Assembly (NCBI RefSeq): GCF_006539725.1
Contig: NZ_BJNO01000004.1
Span: forward strand, 248,001-312,000
Source: Klebsiella terrigena
GTDB lineage: Bacteria > Pseudomonadota > Gammaproteobacteria > Enterobacterales > Enterobacteriaceae
Length of the DNA: 64,000 bases
Reading direction: 5' to 3'
The notes beneath the pieces were generated by a model. That model did not search any database and was not told the origin of the DNA. It saw nothing but the letters and a program-made list of their open reading frames with translations. Both the position numbers and the translations under genes were made by a program. Shown here piece by piece: positions 9,877-25,883 of the stretch; within the stretch, counting starts at the first letter, position 1; each line of letters opens with the position of its first letter.

Positions 9877-9899
9877 AAAAGGCCGCGAAAGCGGCCTTT
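9877..9899 (-). terminator. Rho-independent terminator of ppiD
   Basis: AAAGGCCGC/GCGGCCTTT with a 4-base loop, followed on the minus strand by a T-rich stretch, about 43 bases after the ppiD stop. Confidence 0.8.
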
Positions 9900-9942
9900 A
9901 GGGATTGCATGACGTTACTTGATTTTGCGAGTATGCGCGAAA

Positions 9943-11817
9943 TTACTGCTGCTGGTCGATGATATCGCCGAGCTTAATTTTCGCTGATTTACGCAGGCTG
10001 CTCATCAGCGCTTCGAAAGCAATCTGAGCATTGTTTTGCGTAATACCCTGCACCATGGCCTGTTTCTGCTCAGCCGGCATGTCACCTGCTTTAACAGCAT
10101 CCAGAGCCAGCAGGACCACGTTACCGTTGGTATCGCTGCCCACGCCGTAGCTTGCTTTACCCTGCTGCGGCAGCGGCAGAGCGAATGCGGCCTGGCTCAG
10201 CGGATCCTGTCCGGTACGTGCCAGCGTCTGCGCCGCGCCAAAGCTTAAGCCTGCGGCCTTCATCGCGTCATCGCCTTTGCCGTCTTTCAGGGCAGCCAGC
10301 AGTTTGTCCGCATCAAGCTTCGCCTGCTGCTCGGCTTTGGTGTGCTTGATGATATCCGTCACCTGCGCTTTGACTTCCGCCAGCGGTTTAACGGCCTGCG
10401 CTTTATGCTCACTAATGCGGACAACAAAGGCGCGATCGCCATCAACGGTGATGATATCGGAGTTGCTGCCCGGTGCGCCGTTTTCGCCCACCAGACCACC
10501 GTTAAAGATAGCGTCGGAGACCGGCTTAAAGTTCAGCTCCTCCGGCAGGTTGTCGTGTCCGAACCAGCCGGTTTCAACAACCTTAACGTCTGCGACCTGT
10601 GCTGCGCTGGCCAGAGATTCGTTATCGTTGCTGGCGGCATCGCTCACCTTCTGCTGCAGCGCGTAGTACGCATCGAGGGCTTTTTCCTGCTTCACCTTCG
10701 CGGCGATATCCGCACGAACGTCAGCCAGCGGTTTCACCTGCGCAGGCTGAACGTCAACCAGGCGTACGACCAGGAAACCGACGGAAGATTTGATCACGCC
10801 GGAGAGCTGACCTTTTTCTTTCAGCCCGGCCTCTTTCAGCTCGGGAACCGTTGCCGCATCTTCCAGCCAGCCCATGTCGCCGCCGTTGCGGGCAGAGATA
10901 ATGTCAGTAGATTTTTCTTTCGCCAGCGTCGCGAAATCGGCGCCTTTTTTCAGTTCGTCGAGCACGGCCTGCGCGTCAGCTTCGGTCCTGGTCTGAATCA
11001 CGCTGTAGCGGTTACGCTGCGGCTGAGTGAACTGATCCTGATGCTGGTCATACCAGGACTGAATTTCCGCGTCAGACGCGTTCTCCTGCATGCTCGCTGC
11101 ATCCATTTTGATGTAGCTCACGCGGAACTGCTCCGGCGCCATGAAGCGCGCCTGGTTCTGCTGATAGTAAGCCTCAACTTCCGCGTCGGTTACCGTCTGC
11201 TTCGCCGCCAGCGCGTTGACGTCAATCGTTGCTTCACGTACCACGCGCTGCTGAGAAACCAGCGCCGCCAGCTGGTCGGATTCGCCCGGCAGCATGAAGT
11301 CGGTGCCGGCAACGGCGTTAATCAGCTGCTGAGTCGTCAGCTGGTTGCGCAACGCCTGAGCGTACTGGTCGGTGGTCATGCCCATCTGATTAACGATGCC
11401 GCCAAAACGTTCGTTATCAAATTTACCGTTAGTCTGGAAGGCCTGGGTCTGGAAGATGGCCTGTTTCACCTGAGCGTCGCTGACGCTAAGGCCGAGTTCA
11501 CGCGCGTACTGGTCAAGCAGCGATTCGTCGATCAGGCGGTTCAGCACCTGCTGGCGCATGGTTTTCATGTAGTTTTCGTTGGCTGCCAGTTCAGAGAACT
11601 GGTCGCCGAGCTGCTGCTGCATGCGATTACGTTCGCTGGCAACGGCATTTTCAAACTGTGAGCGACCAATTTCCTGGTCATTAACTTTCGCGGCATAATT
11701 GCTGCTGCCGCCAATCAGGTAACCACTCACCCCGGTCAAAATGAACGAGACAATGATGATACCGAAAATAATCTTGAGCACGACGCTGTTGGCGGCCGTG
11801 CGTAGGTTGTCCATCAT
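9943..11817 (-). CDS. ppiD: PpiD, membrane-anchored periplasmic folding factor
   Basis: 624 residues. An N-terminal membrane anchor (about residues 16-34) tethers a periplasmic chaperone of the SurA/PrsA type, with one parvulin-like domain around residues 265-355 (KEKSTDIISARNGGDMGWLE). PpiD sits near SecYEG and helps newly exported proteins. The frame extends upstream to 11862, but similarity to E. coli PpiD starts at the double methionine MMDNLRTAANS, so 11817 is chosen; the ribosome site is weak. It follows hupB on the same strand. Confidence 0.95.
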   Translation of the reverse strand: MMDNLRTAANSVVLKIIFGIIIVSFILTGVSGYLIGGSSNYAAKVNDQEIGRSQFENAVASERNRMQQQLGDQFSELAANENYMKTMRQQVLNRLIDESLLDQYARELGLSVSDAQVKQAIFQTQAFQTNGKFDNERFGGIVNQMGMTTDQYAQALRNQLTTQQLINAVAGTDFMLPGESDQLAALVSQQRVVREATIDVNALAAKQTVTDAEVEAYYQQNQARFMAPEQFRVSYIKMDAASMQENASDAEIQSWYDQHQDQFTQPQRNRYSVIQTRTEADAQAVLDELKKGADFATLAKEKSTDIISARNGGDMGWLEDAATVPELKEAGLKEKGQLSGVIKSSVGFLVVRLVDVQPAQVKPLADVRADIAAKVKQEKALDAYYALQQKVSDAASNDNESLASAAQVADVKVVETGWFGHDNLPEELNFKPVSDAIFNGGLVGENGAPGSNSDIITVDGDRAFVVRISEHKAQAVKPLAEVKAQVTDIIKHTKAEQQAKLDADKLLAALKDGKGDDAMKAAGLSFGAAQTLARTGQDPLSQAAFALPLPQQGKASYGVGSDTNGNVVLLALDAVKAGDMPAEQKQAMVQGITQNNAQIAFEALMSSLRKSAKIKLGDIIDQQQ

Positions 11818-11966
11818 GGTGTAACAACGCTCCGCTGTAGATGACTTTAGCTCGCGCAGCATAGCACGTGATGGCCGCCGCGCGTGAGGACCTATTTTGA
11901 CAACAAAATGGGGTGATTGTCAGCCCACAAGTGTCCGCAAACACACATAAAGTCGCTTTCTGGACA

Positions 11967-11995
11967 AATAAAAAAGGCACATCTCTCGATGCGCC
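11967..11995 (-). terminator. Rho-independent terminator of hupB
   Basis: GGCGCATC/GATGTGCC stem with a GAGA-type loop and then TTTTTTATTT on the minus strand, about 35 bases past the hupB stop. Confidence 0.9.
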
Positions 11996-12030
11996 CTTGT
12001 ACTTCGTCAAATTCCCTGACGGGAAGCCGA

Positions 12031-12303
12031 TCAGTTGACCGCGTCTTTCAGCGCTTTACCAGCACGGAAACCCGGAACTTTAGCAGCGGCAATAGTAATT
12101 TCTTTACCTGTTTGCGGGTTGCGACCGGTACGGGCAGCACGCTCTTTAACAGCAAAAGTACCAAAACCTACCAGCGCAACGTCATCCCCAGCCTGCAGAG
12201 ATTCAGTAACAGAAGCAATTAAAGCATCTAACGCACGTCCGGCTGCAGCTTTAGAAATGTCCGCACCCGCAGCAATTTTGTCAATCAGTTGAGATTTATT
12301 CAC
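12031..12303 (-). CDS. hupB: HU-beta, histone-like DNA-binding protein
   Basis: 90 residues, exactly the HU length. The beta-arm region is visible as [18 protein letters not shown], with the intercalating proline in GRNPQTG. HU-beta pairs with HU-alpha to compact and bend DNA in the nucleoid. It lies between lon and ppiD on the same strand, each unit having its own terminator, so it is probably transcribed mainly from its own promoters in the 200-base gap upstream. Confidence 0.98.
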   Translation of the reverse strand: MNKSQLIDKIAAGADISKAAAGRALDALIASVTESLQAGDDVALVGFGTFAVKERAARTGRNPQTGKEITIAAAKVPGFRAGKALKDAVN

Positions 12304-12441
12304 TGTTCTCTTCCTCTCTTTATAATTTATATCGCACCAGAATCCTTCGTGGTGCGACCGCGCAGCAGTTATATCAGGACTGTCATGCCCTTACAACAGA
12401 GTTGTAGATGACCCCCTGCCAGCGATCTAAGTTAGCTACAC

Positions 12442-12478
12442 AAAAAAAGGCTGGCAAGCACGAATTTACTTACCAGCC
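12442..12478 (-). terminator. Rho-independent terminator of lon
   Basis: GGCTGG/CCAGCC stem (about 18-base loop containing additional pairing) followed by seven T on the minus strand, in the lon-hupB gap. Confidence 0.85.
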
Positions 12479-12510
12479 CTACTTTTCTTAGCGCAATTTG
12501 CGCGAAATCA

Positions 12511-14865
12511 CTATTTCGCCGTGACGACCTGCATGCCGAAGGGTTCATTCTGCAGCGCAAGTGCCAGAACTTCTTCGATTCGTTTCACCGGATGGATATC
12601 TAAATCGGCGATAACGTTATCTGGAATTTCTTCAAGGTCACGTTTGTTTTCGTCAGGAATCAGAACAGTCTTAATGCCGCCGCGGTGCGCCGCCAGCAGT
12701 TTTTCCTTCAGACCACCGATTGGCAGCACCTGGCCACGCAGGGTAATTTCCCCGGTCATAGCGACATCGGCGCGTACCGGATTGCCCGTCAGACAGGATA
12801 CCAGCGCGGTACACATCGCAATACCGGCGCTTGGGCCATCTTTCGGCGTTGCCCCTTCCGGTACGTGGACGTGGATATCACGTTTTTCGTAGAAATCTGA
12901 GTTAATACCCAGCTTATCCGCGCGAGAACGCACCACGGTCAGCGCAGCCTGAATGGACTCCTGCATCACTTCACCGAGCGAACCGGTGTAGGTGAGCTTG
13001 CCTTTACCCGGAACGCAGGCGGTTTCGATGGTCAGCAGATCGCCGCCCACTTCCGTCCACGCCAGGCCAGTCACCTGACCTACGCGGTTTTCGCTATCCG
13101 CACGACCGTAGTCAAAGCGCTGAACGCCGAGGAAGTCGTGCAGGTTATCGCCGTTGATGGTGATGTGCTTGAGCGATTTATCCAGCAGCAGCTGTTTAAC
13201 CGCTTTACGGCACAGTTTGGAGATTTCACGCTCCAGGCCACGCACGCCCGCTTCACGGGTGTAATAGCGAATGATGCCGACGATCGCGCTGTCTTCAACG
13301 GTCAACTCGCCTTTTTTCAGCGCGTTACGCTCAATTTGCTTCGACAGCAGATGCTGTTTAGCGATGTTCAGCTTTTCATCTTCGGTATAGCCGGAGAGAC
13401 GAATCACTTCCATACGGTCCAGCAGCGGCGCCGGGATATTCATGGAGTTAGAGGTCGCCACGAACATCACGTCGCTCAGATCGTAGTCCACTTCCAGATA
13501 GTGGTCGTTAAAGGCCACGTTCTGTTCAGGATCCAGCACTTCCAGCAGAGCTGACGCCGGATCGCCGCGCATGTCGGAGGACATTTTGTCGATCTCATCG
13601 AGCAGGAACAGCGGGTTTTTAACCCCCACTTTCGCCATTTTCTGGATCAGTTTACCCGGCATTGAGCCGATGTAGGTCCGGCGGTGACCGCGGATTTCCG
13701 CTTCATCACGCACGCCGCCCAGCGCCATACGCACGTATTTACGTCCGGTAGCTTTGGCGATGGATTGACCCAGAGAGGTTTTACCCACCCCCGGCGGCCC
13801 AACCAGGCACAGGATCGGCCCTTTGAGCTTGTTCACGCGGCTCTGCACTGCGAGGTACTCAAGGATGCGATCCTTCACGCGTTCCAGACCGTAGTGGTCG
13901 GTATCGAGGATCTCCTGAGCCTGGCGCAGATCTTTTTTGACCTTGCTGCGGGCGCTCCACGGCACCTGCACCATCCAGTCGATGTAGCCGCGCACGACGG
14001 TGGCTTCCGCCGACATCGGCGACATCATCTTCAGCTTTTGCAGTTCCGCTTCGGTTTTTTCTTTCGCCTCTTTCGGCATTTTCGCCGCGTCGATTTTACG
14101 CTTCAACGCTTCGTTTTCGTCCGGGGCGTCGTCCATCTCGCCGAGCTCTTTCTGGATGGCCTTCATCTGCTCATTCAGATAGTACTCACGCTGGGACTTT
14201 TCCATCTGCTTTTTAACGCGGTTGCGAATGCGCTTCTCAACCTGCAGCAGATCGATTTCTGACTCCATCATCGCCATCAGATACTCCAGACGTTCGTTAA
14301 CGTCTGACATCTCCAGCACGGACTGTTTGTCCGCCAGCTTCAGCGGCATGTGCGCCGCGATGGTGTCCGCCAGACGCGCCGGATCGTCGATGCTATTCAG
14401 CGACGTCAGCACTTCTGGTGGGATTTTTTTGTTCAGCTTGATGTAGCCTTCAAACTGACCGATAGCCGTGCGAACCAGTACTTCCTGCTCGCGCTCTTCA
14501 ATAGCAGGCGATTCGAGGTACTCCGCTTTCGCTGAAAAATGCTCGCCGTCGTCGGATAACGCGGAAATACGCGCCCGCTGCAGGCCTTCAACCAGCACTT
14601 TTACCGTGCCATCAGGCAGCTTCAGCATCTGTAAAATTGACGCCACGGTCCCGACGGTGAAAAGATCATTTACACCCGGCTCATCCGTTGAAGCTTCTTT
14701 CTGCGCAACCAGCATGATTTTTTTATCATGGTCCATAGCCGCTTCAAGACAACGGATAGATTTTTCCCGCCCTACAAACAGGGGTATGACCATGTGCGGA
14801 TAAACCACCACATCGCGCAATGGCAATACGGGGATTTCAATGCGTTCAGAACGCTCAGGATTCAT
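12511..14865 (-). CDS. lon: Lon, ATP-dependent serine protease
   Basis: 784 residues, identical in length to E. coli Lon. N-terminal substrate-binding domain (1-about 210), coiled coil, AAA+ module with Walker A GPPGVGKT and LLDEIDKM, and C-terminal Ser-Lys protease with the catalytic serine in PKDGPSAG. Cytoplasmic hexamer degrading misfolded proteins and regulators. The frame opens upstream at 14973, but [12 protein letters not shown] marks the true start at 14865, with AGAGAGAG before it. A sigma-32 type promoter is readable at 14946-14974. Confidence 0.98.
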   Translation of the reverse strand: MNPERSERIEIPVLPLRDVVVYPHMVIPLFVGREKSIRCLEAAMDHDKKIMLVAQKEASTDEPGVNDLFTVGTVASILQMLKLPDGTVKVLVEGLQRARISALSDDGEHFSAKAEYLESPAIEEREQEVLVRTAIGQFEGYIKLNKKIPPEVLTSLNSIDDPARLADTIAAHMPLKLADKQSVLEMSDVNERLEYLMAMMESEIDLLQVEKRIRNRVKKQMEKSQREYYLNEQMKAIQKELGEMDDAPDENEALKRKIDAAKMPKEAKEKTEAELQKLKMMSPMSAEATVVRGYIDWMVQVPWSARSKVKKDLRQAQEILDTDHYGLERVKDRILEYLAVQSRVNKLKGPILCLVGPPGVGKTSLGQSIAKATGRKYVRMALGGVRDEAEIRGHRRTYIGSMPGKLIQKMAKVGVKNPLFLLDEIDKMSSDMRGDPASALLEVLDPEQNVAFNDHYLEVDYDLSDVMFVATSNSMNIPAPLLDRMEVIRLSGYTEDEKLNIAKQHLLSKQIERNALKKGELTVEDSAIVGIIRYYTREAGVRGLEREISKLCRKAVKQLLLDKSLKHITINGDNLHDFLGVQRFDYGRADSENRVGQVTGLAWTEVGGDLLTIETACVPGKGKLTYTGSLGEVMQESIQAALTVVRSRADKLGINSDFYEKRDIHVHVPEGATPKDGPSAGIAMCTALVSCLTGNPVRADVAMTGEITLRGQVLPIGGLKEKLLAAHRGGIKTVLIPDENKRDLEEIPDNVIADLDIHPVKRIEEVLALALQNEPFGMQVVTAK

Positions 14866-14945
14866 AGAGCTCTCTCTTAGTTTAAAGTCCGCCAGGTAGC
14901 CGGCGGCACGACTCTTGATCGCGTCGCCGTTAATATGTAATCCAG

Positions 14946-14974
14946 TATATGGGGATGTAATCCACACATTCAAC
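14946..14974 (-). promoter_or_regulatory. Sigma-32 heat-shock promoter of lon
   Basis: On the minus strand: GTTGAATG (-35 like), a 12-base spacer, then CCCCATATA (-10). This matches the sigma-32 pattern CTTGAA...CCCCATnT and sits about 80 bases before the lon ATG, as in E. coli. Confidence 0.8.
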
Positions 14975-14994
14975 GGCAGGAATGCAGGAAAAAC

Positions 14995-15022
14995 AAAAGG
15001 GGAGATAAAATCCCCCCTTTTT
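14995..15022 (-). terminator. Rho-independent terminator of clpX
   Basis: Complementary runs AAAAGGGG/CCCCTTTT around an 8-base loop. On the minus strand the hairpin is followed by GTTTTTCC, and it lies 28 bases past the clpX stop. Confidence 0.8.
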
Positions 15023-15049
15023 GGTTAACTGCTTGAGCGAGTTGGCTAA

Positions 15050-16324
15050 TTATTCACCAGACGCCTGCTGCGCTTCCGGTTTCCCGTAAATCAGCAGCGG
15101 CTTGCTTTGTCCGTCGATAACCGAGGCGTCGATAACCACTTTTTCGACGTCTTCCATCGAAGGAAGATCGTACATGGTATCGAGCAGCGCCGCTTCTACG
15201 ATAGAACGCAGGCCGCGGGCGCCGGTTTTACGCGCCATCGCTTTTTTGGCGATAGCGTCCAGCGCTTCATCACGGAACTCCAGCTCAGCACCTTCCAGAT
15301 TGAACAGCGCCTGATACTGCTTGGTCAGGGCGTTTTTCGGCTCTTTCAGGATTTGAATCAGCGCGTCTTCGCTCAGCTCGTTGAGGGTCGCCACCACCGG
15401 CAGACGGCCGATAAACTCGGGGATCAGACCAAACTTGATCAGATCTTCCGGCTCAACCTGAGAGAGCAGCTCGCCTTCGCTGGCCTTGTCGGATTTCGCT
15501 TTTACCGTCGCGCCGAAACCAATTCCGGAACCGGTCTCTACGCGATGAGAAATCACTTTATCCAGGCCGGCAAACGCACCGCCGCAGATAAACAGAATCT
15601 TGGAGGTATCAACCTGCAAGAACTCCTGCTGCGGATGCTTGCGCCCGCCCTGAGGCGGAACGGCGGCGATGGTGCCTTCGATAAGCTTCAGCAGCGCCTG
15701 CTGCACGCCTTCACCAGAAACATCGCGGGTAATCGACGGGTTATCCGATTTACGGGAAATTTTGTCGATTTCATCGATATAAACGATGCCGCGCTGCGCT
15801 TTCTGCACGTCGTAGTCGCATTTCTGCAGCAGTTTCTGAATGATGTTCTCGACGTCCTCACCCACATAACCGGCTTCGGTCAGGGTGGTGGCGTCAGCCA
15901 TGGTGAACGGTACATCCAGCAGGCGAGCCAGCGTTTCCGCCAGCAGAGTCTTACCGGAGCCCGTCGGCCCAATCAGCAGAATGTTGCTTTTACCCAGCTC
16001 TACGCCGTTGCTGGTATCGCCATTGCGCAGGCGCTTGTAGTGGTTGTATACCGCAACTGCCAGCACTTTTTTCGCCGGTTCCTGGCCGATAACGTAATCG
16101 TCAAGATGGTGGCGAATCTCGTGCGGAGTCGGCAGTGCACTGCGCTCGCGATGCGGCGCCACTTCTTTAATCTCTTCGCGAATGATGTCGTTACATAAAT
16201 CAACGCATTCGTCGCAGATATACACGGATGGCCCGGCGATCAGCTTACGCACTTCATGCTGGCTTTTGCCGCAAAAAGAGCAATACAACAATTTGCCCGA
16301 TCCATCTTTGCGTTTATCTGTCAT
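15050..16324 (-). CDS. clpX: ClpX, AAA+ unfoldase of ClpXP
   Basis: 424 residues. N-terminal C4 zinc-binding domain (CSFC and CDEC pairs within residues 1-50), AAA+ module with Walker A GPTGSGKT, Walker B YIDEIDK and pore loop GYVGED, and the IGF-type loop (GLIPEFIGR is the nearby sensor region) used to dock on ClpP. It recognises ssrA-tagged and other substrates and threads them into ClpP. The open frame continues upstream to 16372, but [15 protein letters not shown] fixes the start at 16324. It is 132 bases downstream of clpP on the same strand. Confidence 0.98.
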   Translation of the reverse strand: MTDKRKDGSGKLLYCSFCGKSQHEVRKLIAGPSVYICDECVDLCNDIIREEIKEVAPHRERSALPTPHEIRHHLDDYVIGQEPAKKVLAVAVYNHYKRLRNGDTSNGVELGKSNILLIGPTGSGKTLLAETLARLLDVPFTMADATTLTEAGYVGEDVENIIQKLLQKCDYDVQKAQRGIVYIDEIDKISRKSDNPSITRDVSGEGVQQALLKLIEGTIAAVPPQGGRKHPQQEFLQVDTSKILFICGGAFAGLDKVISHRVETGSGIGFGATVKAKSDKASEGELLSQVEPEDLIKFGLIPEFIGRLPVVATLNELSEDALIQILKEPKNALTKQYQALFNLEGAELEFRDEALDAIAKKAMARKTGARGLRSIVEAALLDTMYDLPSMEDVEKVVIDASVIDGQSKPLLIYGKPEAQQASGE

Positions 16325-16456
16325 GAGTCCAAACCTCTTATTAAGTTCTTTGTGCCGCACACGACGACGCAAATGCCATTCTCAGGCGCAAGCCGCTGGT
16401 AAGCGTTGTGCCGCCCTACTTCAGACAAGTATAGCGGCACCCTTGCGCCAGGGGCA

Positions 16457-17080
16457 TCAATTACGATGGGTCAAAATGGAATCGACCAGGCCGTATTCCA
16501 CCGCTTCTGATGCAGACAGGAAGCGGTCACGCTCGGTGTCGCGCTCAATCTGCTCAAGGGATTGACCCGTATGGTGTGCCATCAGTTCATTCATGCGCCC
16601 CTTCACTTTCAGGATTTCACGGGCGTGAATTTCGATATCCGTTGCCTGACCCTGATAGCCGCCCAGCGGCTGGTGGATCATCACGCGGGAATTCGGCAGG
16701 CAGAAACGCTTGCCTTTCGCCCCTGCGGTCAGCAGGAACGCGCCCATGGACGCCGCCTGGCCCATACAAATGGTGCTCACGTCAGGCTTGATGAACTGCA
16801 TGGTGTCATAAATCGACATCCCGGCGGTAATCACCCCGCCCGGAGAGTTAATGTACAGGTAAATGTCTTTTTCCGGGTTTTCTGCTTCCAGAAAAAGCAT
16901 CTGCGCCACGATCAGGTTCGCCATGTGGTCTTCCACCTGGCCGGTCAGAAAAATGACGCGCTCCTTGAGCAGACGGGAATAGATATCAAAAGAACGTTCA
17001 CCGCGCGAGGTCTGTTCGATGACCATCGGCACCAGGGCCATATGGGGTGCAAAGTTATCTCGTTCGCCACTGTATGACAT
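16457..17080 (-). CDS. clpP: ClpP, serine protease subunit
   Basis: 207 residues including the short propeptide. The catalytic serine lies in [10 protein letters not shown] (S111 in precursor numbering) and the catalytic His in [13 protein letters not shown]. It forms double heptameric rings working with ClpX and ClpA. The frame is open upstream to 17296, but [14 protein letters not shown] defines the start at 17080. It is the first gene of clpP-clpX, with a heat-shock promoter about 200 bases upstream (17276-17304). Confidence 0.98.
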   Translation of the reverse strand: MSYSGERDNFAPHMALVPMVIEQTSRGERSFDIYSRLLKERVIFLTGQVEDHMANLIVAQMLFLEAENPEKDIYLYINSPGGVITAGMSIYDTMQFIKPDVSTICMGQAASMGAFLLTAGAKGKRFCLPNSRVMIHQPLGGYQGQATDIEIHAREILKVKGRMNELMAHHTGQSLEQIERDTERDRFLSASEAVEYGLVDSILTHRN

Positions 17081-17275
17081 TTCCGTCTCCTGGATTAATT
17101 TTGAATAAACCTGCTGCACTGATTGTAACCTTATGGACGGATTATCAGCCAGAGTCTTCTGCCCGTCATCATTCGAATTACCGCTGCTTAAGCTGAATTC
17201 CTGCGTCCTCAATGATGGCGGCCAGACACGCTTCGTCATTATGCATGATTTCACGCGTGCAGTTACGTTCCCCGG

Positions 17276-17304
17276 TAATGGGGGCGTTGTCGCCATAATT
17301 CAAG
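17276..17304 (-). promoter_or_regulatory. Sigma-32 heat-shock promoter of clpP
   Basis: On the minus strand CTTGAATT, 13 bases, CCCCATTA: a near-consensus sigma-32 promoter. It predicts a clpP leader of roughly 190 bases. It accounts for part of the 359-base gap 17081-17439; the rest of that gap holds the tig terminator and no recognisable gene. Confidence 0.8.
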
Positions 17305-17377
17305 CATAACAATCTTTTGTCGTAACGCTATCACTGAAATCGGCTTTTCGCACTCGTCCTAACGCCATCATTGTTCT

Positions 17378-17414
17378 AAAAAAAAACCCGCAGCCTCTCG
17401 GCAACGGGTTTTGC
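17378..17414 (-). terminator. Rho-independent terminator of tig
   Basis: AACCCG/CGGGTT stem with an inner GC-rich extension, followed by nine T on the minus strand, 26 bases past the tig stop. Confidence 0.92.
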
Positions 17415-17439
17415 TCGAACCTTAAACCGCCGGGCGAAA

Positions 17440-18747
<1,308 letters not shown>

Positions 18748-18882
18748 TCAAAAAAATCACAGTGCTCGGTCAACTCTGGAAGCGCGTGTAGGTTGCTTCG
18801 CAGAACCGGGATGCCCTCTTCACTTCAGAAACACATTCCCTGTCGTCAGAATCATCCCGAAGACATTCATATAAGACGCGGC

Positions 18883-18911
18883 ATTATAGCGGCATCACTT
18901 TTGTGAGTCGA
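18883..18911 (-). promoter_or_regulatory. Probable sigma-70 promoter of tig
   Basis: On the minus strand TCGACT, 17 bases, TATAAT. The perfect -10 and optimal spacing support it; the leader would be about 138 bases. Together with the bolA terminator it accounts for most of the 344-base gap 18739-19082, where no gene is seen. Confidence 0.65.
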
Positions 18912-19004
18912 GAACGGTTGTCGCCCACTGCTGCGGCATTTTTCACATTTCTCGTGCAAATTTACCTGTAAAAGTGTCCATAGCGCACATTTTCCAGGCA
19001 AAAT

Positions 19005-19026
19005 AAAACGGCCCGTAGGCCGTTTT
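19005..19026 (-). terminator. Rho-independent terminator of bolA
   Basis: AAAACGGCC/GGCCGTTTT with a short loop, then ATTTT on the minus strand, 57 bases past the bolA stop. Confidence 0.85.
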
Positions 19027-19082
19027 CTGATAAATCTTCACGCAACATACTGGAAAAGCTCCGGCGGTTGCAAATAGGATTT

Positions 19083-19400
19083 CTACGCGATGCTTCCAGC
19101 CCCGCGACAGGCAGGGGAGGCAAAGACGGTGTCCTGGAGTCCTTCCCACTCTTTTATCGTATAGGTATGCAGCGCCAGCGCGTGCACGGGGCCAGACAGC
19201 TCCTCGGTCAACGTACCGTAAATCATACGGTGACGGCTGAGAAAACGCTCGCCGGTGAAACGATCGCTCACCAACACCACTTTAAAATGACTTTCGGAGC
19301 CCGCGGGAACATTGTGGCGATAACTTTCATCCACGACTTCGAGATACACGGGGTCGAACGCTGCCCTAAGTTTTGCTTCGATCTGTTCACGTATCATCAT
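19083..19400 (-). CDS. bolA: BolA, morphology and stress regulator
   Basis: 105-106 residues of the BolA family. The conserved segment [20 protein letters not shown] and the helix [10 protein letters not shown] contain the histidine used in Fe-S cluster coordination with monothiol glutaredoxins. In E. coli BolA also acts as a stress-induced regulator of shape and biofilm. Two adjacent ATG codons (19400 and 19397) follow GGAGGAG; the first has the better spacing. It is followed by its own terminator and lies upstream of tig on the same strand. Confidence 0.95.
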   Translation of the reverse strand: MMIREQIEAKLRAAFDPVYLEVVDESYRHNVPAGSESHFKVVLVSDRFTGERFLSRHRMIYGTLTEELSGPVHALALHTYTIKEWEGLQDTVFASPACRGAGSIA

Positions 19401-19703
19401 GAATTTTCTCCTCCGACAACGCTGAGATGCCGCCATTCCTTTTAAATGTTAGCCGCTTTTACCGTTTCCATTACCGGAAAACAACAAAAAATTAGCATTT
19501 CTCTGATATTTTCATTCAAAAGTATCAAGTTTACTGACTCTGCCTGGCGTAATGTCCGTGCGGATCGCCATAAAAATGGGAAGACGGCCAGAAAACGCAC
19601 AGCGCGATGAATTTACATACGTTGCCACTTCCCCTCGCCGTTGGCGATGTTATGATGACGGCAATTTTCCTCATAACAACACCATGCCTTGAGACCCCTG
19701 AAC

Positions 19704-20282
19704 ATGTTTAAGAAAATTCTTTTCCCGCTGGTCGCAATGTTTATGCTGGCAGGATGTGCCACACCGCCGACCACTATTGATGTCTCGCCGAAAATGTCCC
19801 TGCCTCAGCAGGACCCGAGCCTGATGGGCGTTACCGTCAGCATTAACGGCGCCGATCAGCGTCCGGACCAGGCCCTGGCCAAAGTGACCCGCGATAATCA
19901 GCAGGTCACCCTGACCGCCTCCCGCGATCTCCGCTTCCTGCTGCAGGAAGTGCTGGAGAAACAGATGACCGCTCGCGGCTATATGATTGGGCCGAACGGC
20001 GCCGTCGATCTGCAAATCATCGTGAATAAACTGTACGCCGACGTTTCCCAGGGCAACGTGCGTTACAACATCGCCACCAAGGCGGATATCGCCATCATCG
20101 CCACCGCGGCGAACGGCACGAAGATGACCAAAAACTACCGCGCCAGCTATTCCGTGGAAGGCGCATTCCAGGCTAGCAATAAGAATATTGCCAATGCGGT
20201 GAACAGCGTTCTGACCGACACTATCGCCGACATGGCGCAGGACACCAGCATCCACGACTTCATCAAGCAAAACGCGCGTTAA
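19704..20282 (+). CDS. yajG: YajG, putative outer-membrane lipoprotein
   Basis: 192 residues. A lipoprotein signal peptide ends in LAGC with the lipidated cysteine at C18. The mature part is the YajG family domain of unknown function. The frame opens at 19689, but the signal-peptide methionine (MFKKILFPLV) at 19704 matches E. coli. It precedes ampG by 45 bases, and in E. coli the two form an operon; a role linked to envelope or muropeptide metabolism is only suggested by this context. Confidence 0.93.
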   Translation: MFKKILFPLVAMFMLAGCATPPTTIDVSPKMSLPQQDPSLMGVTVSINGADQRPDQALAKVTRDNQQVTLTASRDLRFLLQEVLEKQMTARGYMIGPNGAVDLQIIVNKLYADVSQGNVRYNIATKADIAIIATAANGTKMTKNYRASYSVEGAFQASNKNIANAVNSVLTDTIADMAQDTSIHDFIKQNAR

Positions 20283-20288
20283 TAAAAC

Positions 20289-20317
20289 CACGAACCCGGC
20301 CAGCGGTCGGGTTCGTG
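20289..20317 (+). terminator. Hairpin between yajG and ampG
   Basis: CACGAACCCG/CGGGTTCGTG is a perfect 10-bp stem with a 9-base loop and no T-run. It probably stabilises the yajG 3' end or partly attenuates ampG rather than terminating fully. Confidence 0.5.
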
Positions 20318-20327
20318 CTACAGGCCC

Positions 20328-21803
20328 ATGTCCAGTCACTACTTACGTATTTTTCAGCAGCCTAAATCAGCTATTTTGCTGATCCTCGGCTTTGCTTCCG
20401 GTTTGCCTCTCGCCCTCACCTCCGGCACGCTGCAGGCGTGGATGACCGTCGAGAATATCGATCTGAAAACCATCGGTTTCTTTTCGCTTGTCGGCCAGGC
20501 CTACGTCTTCAAGTTCCTGTGGTCACCGGTGATGGACCGCTACACGCCGCCGTTTCTCGGCAGGCGCCGCGGCTGGCTGCTGCTGACGCAGTTTTTGCTG
20601 CTTATTGCCATCGCGGCCATGGGCTTCCTTGAACCCACGACGCAGCTGCGCTGGATGGCGGCGCTGGCGGTGGTTATTGCCTTCTGTTCTGCATCGCAGG
20701 ATATCGTCTTCGACGCGTGGAAAACCGACATTCTGGCCGCCGAGGAGCGCGGAGCCGGCGCCGCGGTTAGCGTGCTGGGCTACCGCCTGGGCATGCTGGT
20801 TTCCGGCGGACTGGCGCTGTGGCTGGCCGACCGCTGGCTCGGCTGGCAGGGCATGTACTGGCTGATGGCCGCGCTGCTGGTTCCGTGCATTATCGCCACC
20901 CTGCTGGCGCCGGAGCCCAGCGACGCGATCCCGGTACCGAAAAGCCTTGAGCAGGCCGTCGCGGAACCGCTTCGCGATTTCTTCGGCCGCAACAACGCCT
21001 GGCTGATCCTGCTGTTAATCGTCCTTTATAAGCTCGGCGACGCTTTCGCGATGAGCCTGACGACCACTTTTCTGATCCGCGGCGTCGGTTTTGACGCCGG
21101 TGAGGTGGGAATGGTGAATAAAACGCTGGGGCTGTTTGCCACGATCGTCGGCGCCCTGTACGGCGGCGTATTGATGCAGCGCCTGACCCTGTTTCGCGCC
21201 CTGCTGATTTTCGGCCTGCTGCAGGGGGTCTCCAACGCCGGCTACTGGCTGCTGTCAATTACCGATAAGCATATCTACTCGATGGCCACGGCGGTATTTT
21301 TTGAAAACCTGTGCGGCGGGATGGGGACCGCGGCGTTTGTCGCGCTATTAATGACGCTGTGCAATAAATCGTTCTCCGCTACCCAGTTTGCGCTGCTGTC
21401 GGCGCTCTCTGCCGTCGGGCGCGTGTACGTCGGGCCGATTGCCGGCTGGTTTGTTGAAGCCCACGGCTGGCCGACGTTTTATCTCTTCTCGGTCGTGGCG
21501 GCCGTTCCCGGCATCGTGCTGCTGCTTATCTGTCGGCGTACCCTGGAACATACCCAGCGCACGGAGACGTTTATGCCGCGCACGCACTATCGGCAGGCCT
21601 ATTCCCTGGCCCTGATGGTGTTGGCTATCGGCTGCGCCATGCTGGCGGTCTGGCTGCTGCTGCTGGTGCTGAACGCCCTCGATTACACCGCGTTCTCCTT
21701 CTTAACCGGCCTGCTGGAGATTGCGGCGCTGACCGCCATTAGCGGCATTTTGCTCGGCAGCCTGCTGGACTACCTGGCGCTGCGCAAAACGGAGCTGGCT
21801 TAG
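20328..21803 (+). CDS. ampG: AmpG, anhydromuropeptide permease
   Basis: 491 residues, a major-facilitator permease with about 14 membrane helices. It imports GlcNAc-1,6-anhydroMurNAc peptides from the periplasm for peptidoglycan recycling and so is needed for AmpC beta-lactamase induction where ampR-ampC exists. The N-terminus ILLILGFASGLPLALTSGTL is diagnostic of AmpG. It is the distal gene of yajG-ampG. Confidence 0.97.
   Translation: MSSHYLRIFQQPKSAILLILGFASGLPLALTSGTLQAWMTVENIDLKTIGFFSLVGQAYVFKFLWSPVMDRYTPPFLGRRRGWLLLTQFLLLIAIAAMGFLEPTTQLRWMAALAVVIAFCSASQDIVFDAWKTDILAAEERGAGAAVSVLGYRLGMLVSGGLALWLADRWLGWQGMYWLMAALLVPCIIATLLAPEPSDAIPVPKSLEQAVAEPLRDFFGRNNAWLILLLIVLYKLGDAFAMSLTTTFLIRGVGFDAGEVGMVNKTLGLFATIVGALYGGVLMQRLTLFRALLIFGLLQGVSNAGYWLLSITDKHIYSMATAVFFENLCGGMGTAAFVALLMTLCNKSFSATQFALLSALSAVGRVYVGPIAGWFVEAHGWPTFYLFSVVAAVPGIVLLLICRRTLEHTQRTETFMPRTHYRQAYSLALMVLAIGCAMLAVWLLLLVLNALDYTAFSFLTGLLEIAALTAISGILLGSLLDYLALRKTELA

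Positions 21804-25882
<4,079 letters not shown>

Positions 25883-25883
<1 letters not shown>

Noticed and set aside
10342-11661. Long plus-strand open frame (439 codons) within ppiD
   Set aside because: It is the complement of ppiD, with low-complexity His/Arg-rich translation and no family resemblance; high GC keeps antisense frames open.
14866-15049. SraA-type small RNA in the clpX-lon gap
   Set aside because: A small RNA is reported here in E. coli, but I could not identify a conserved RNA; the visible signals are explained by the clpX terminator and lon heat-shock promoter.
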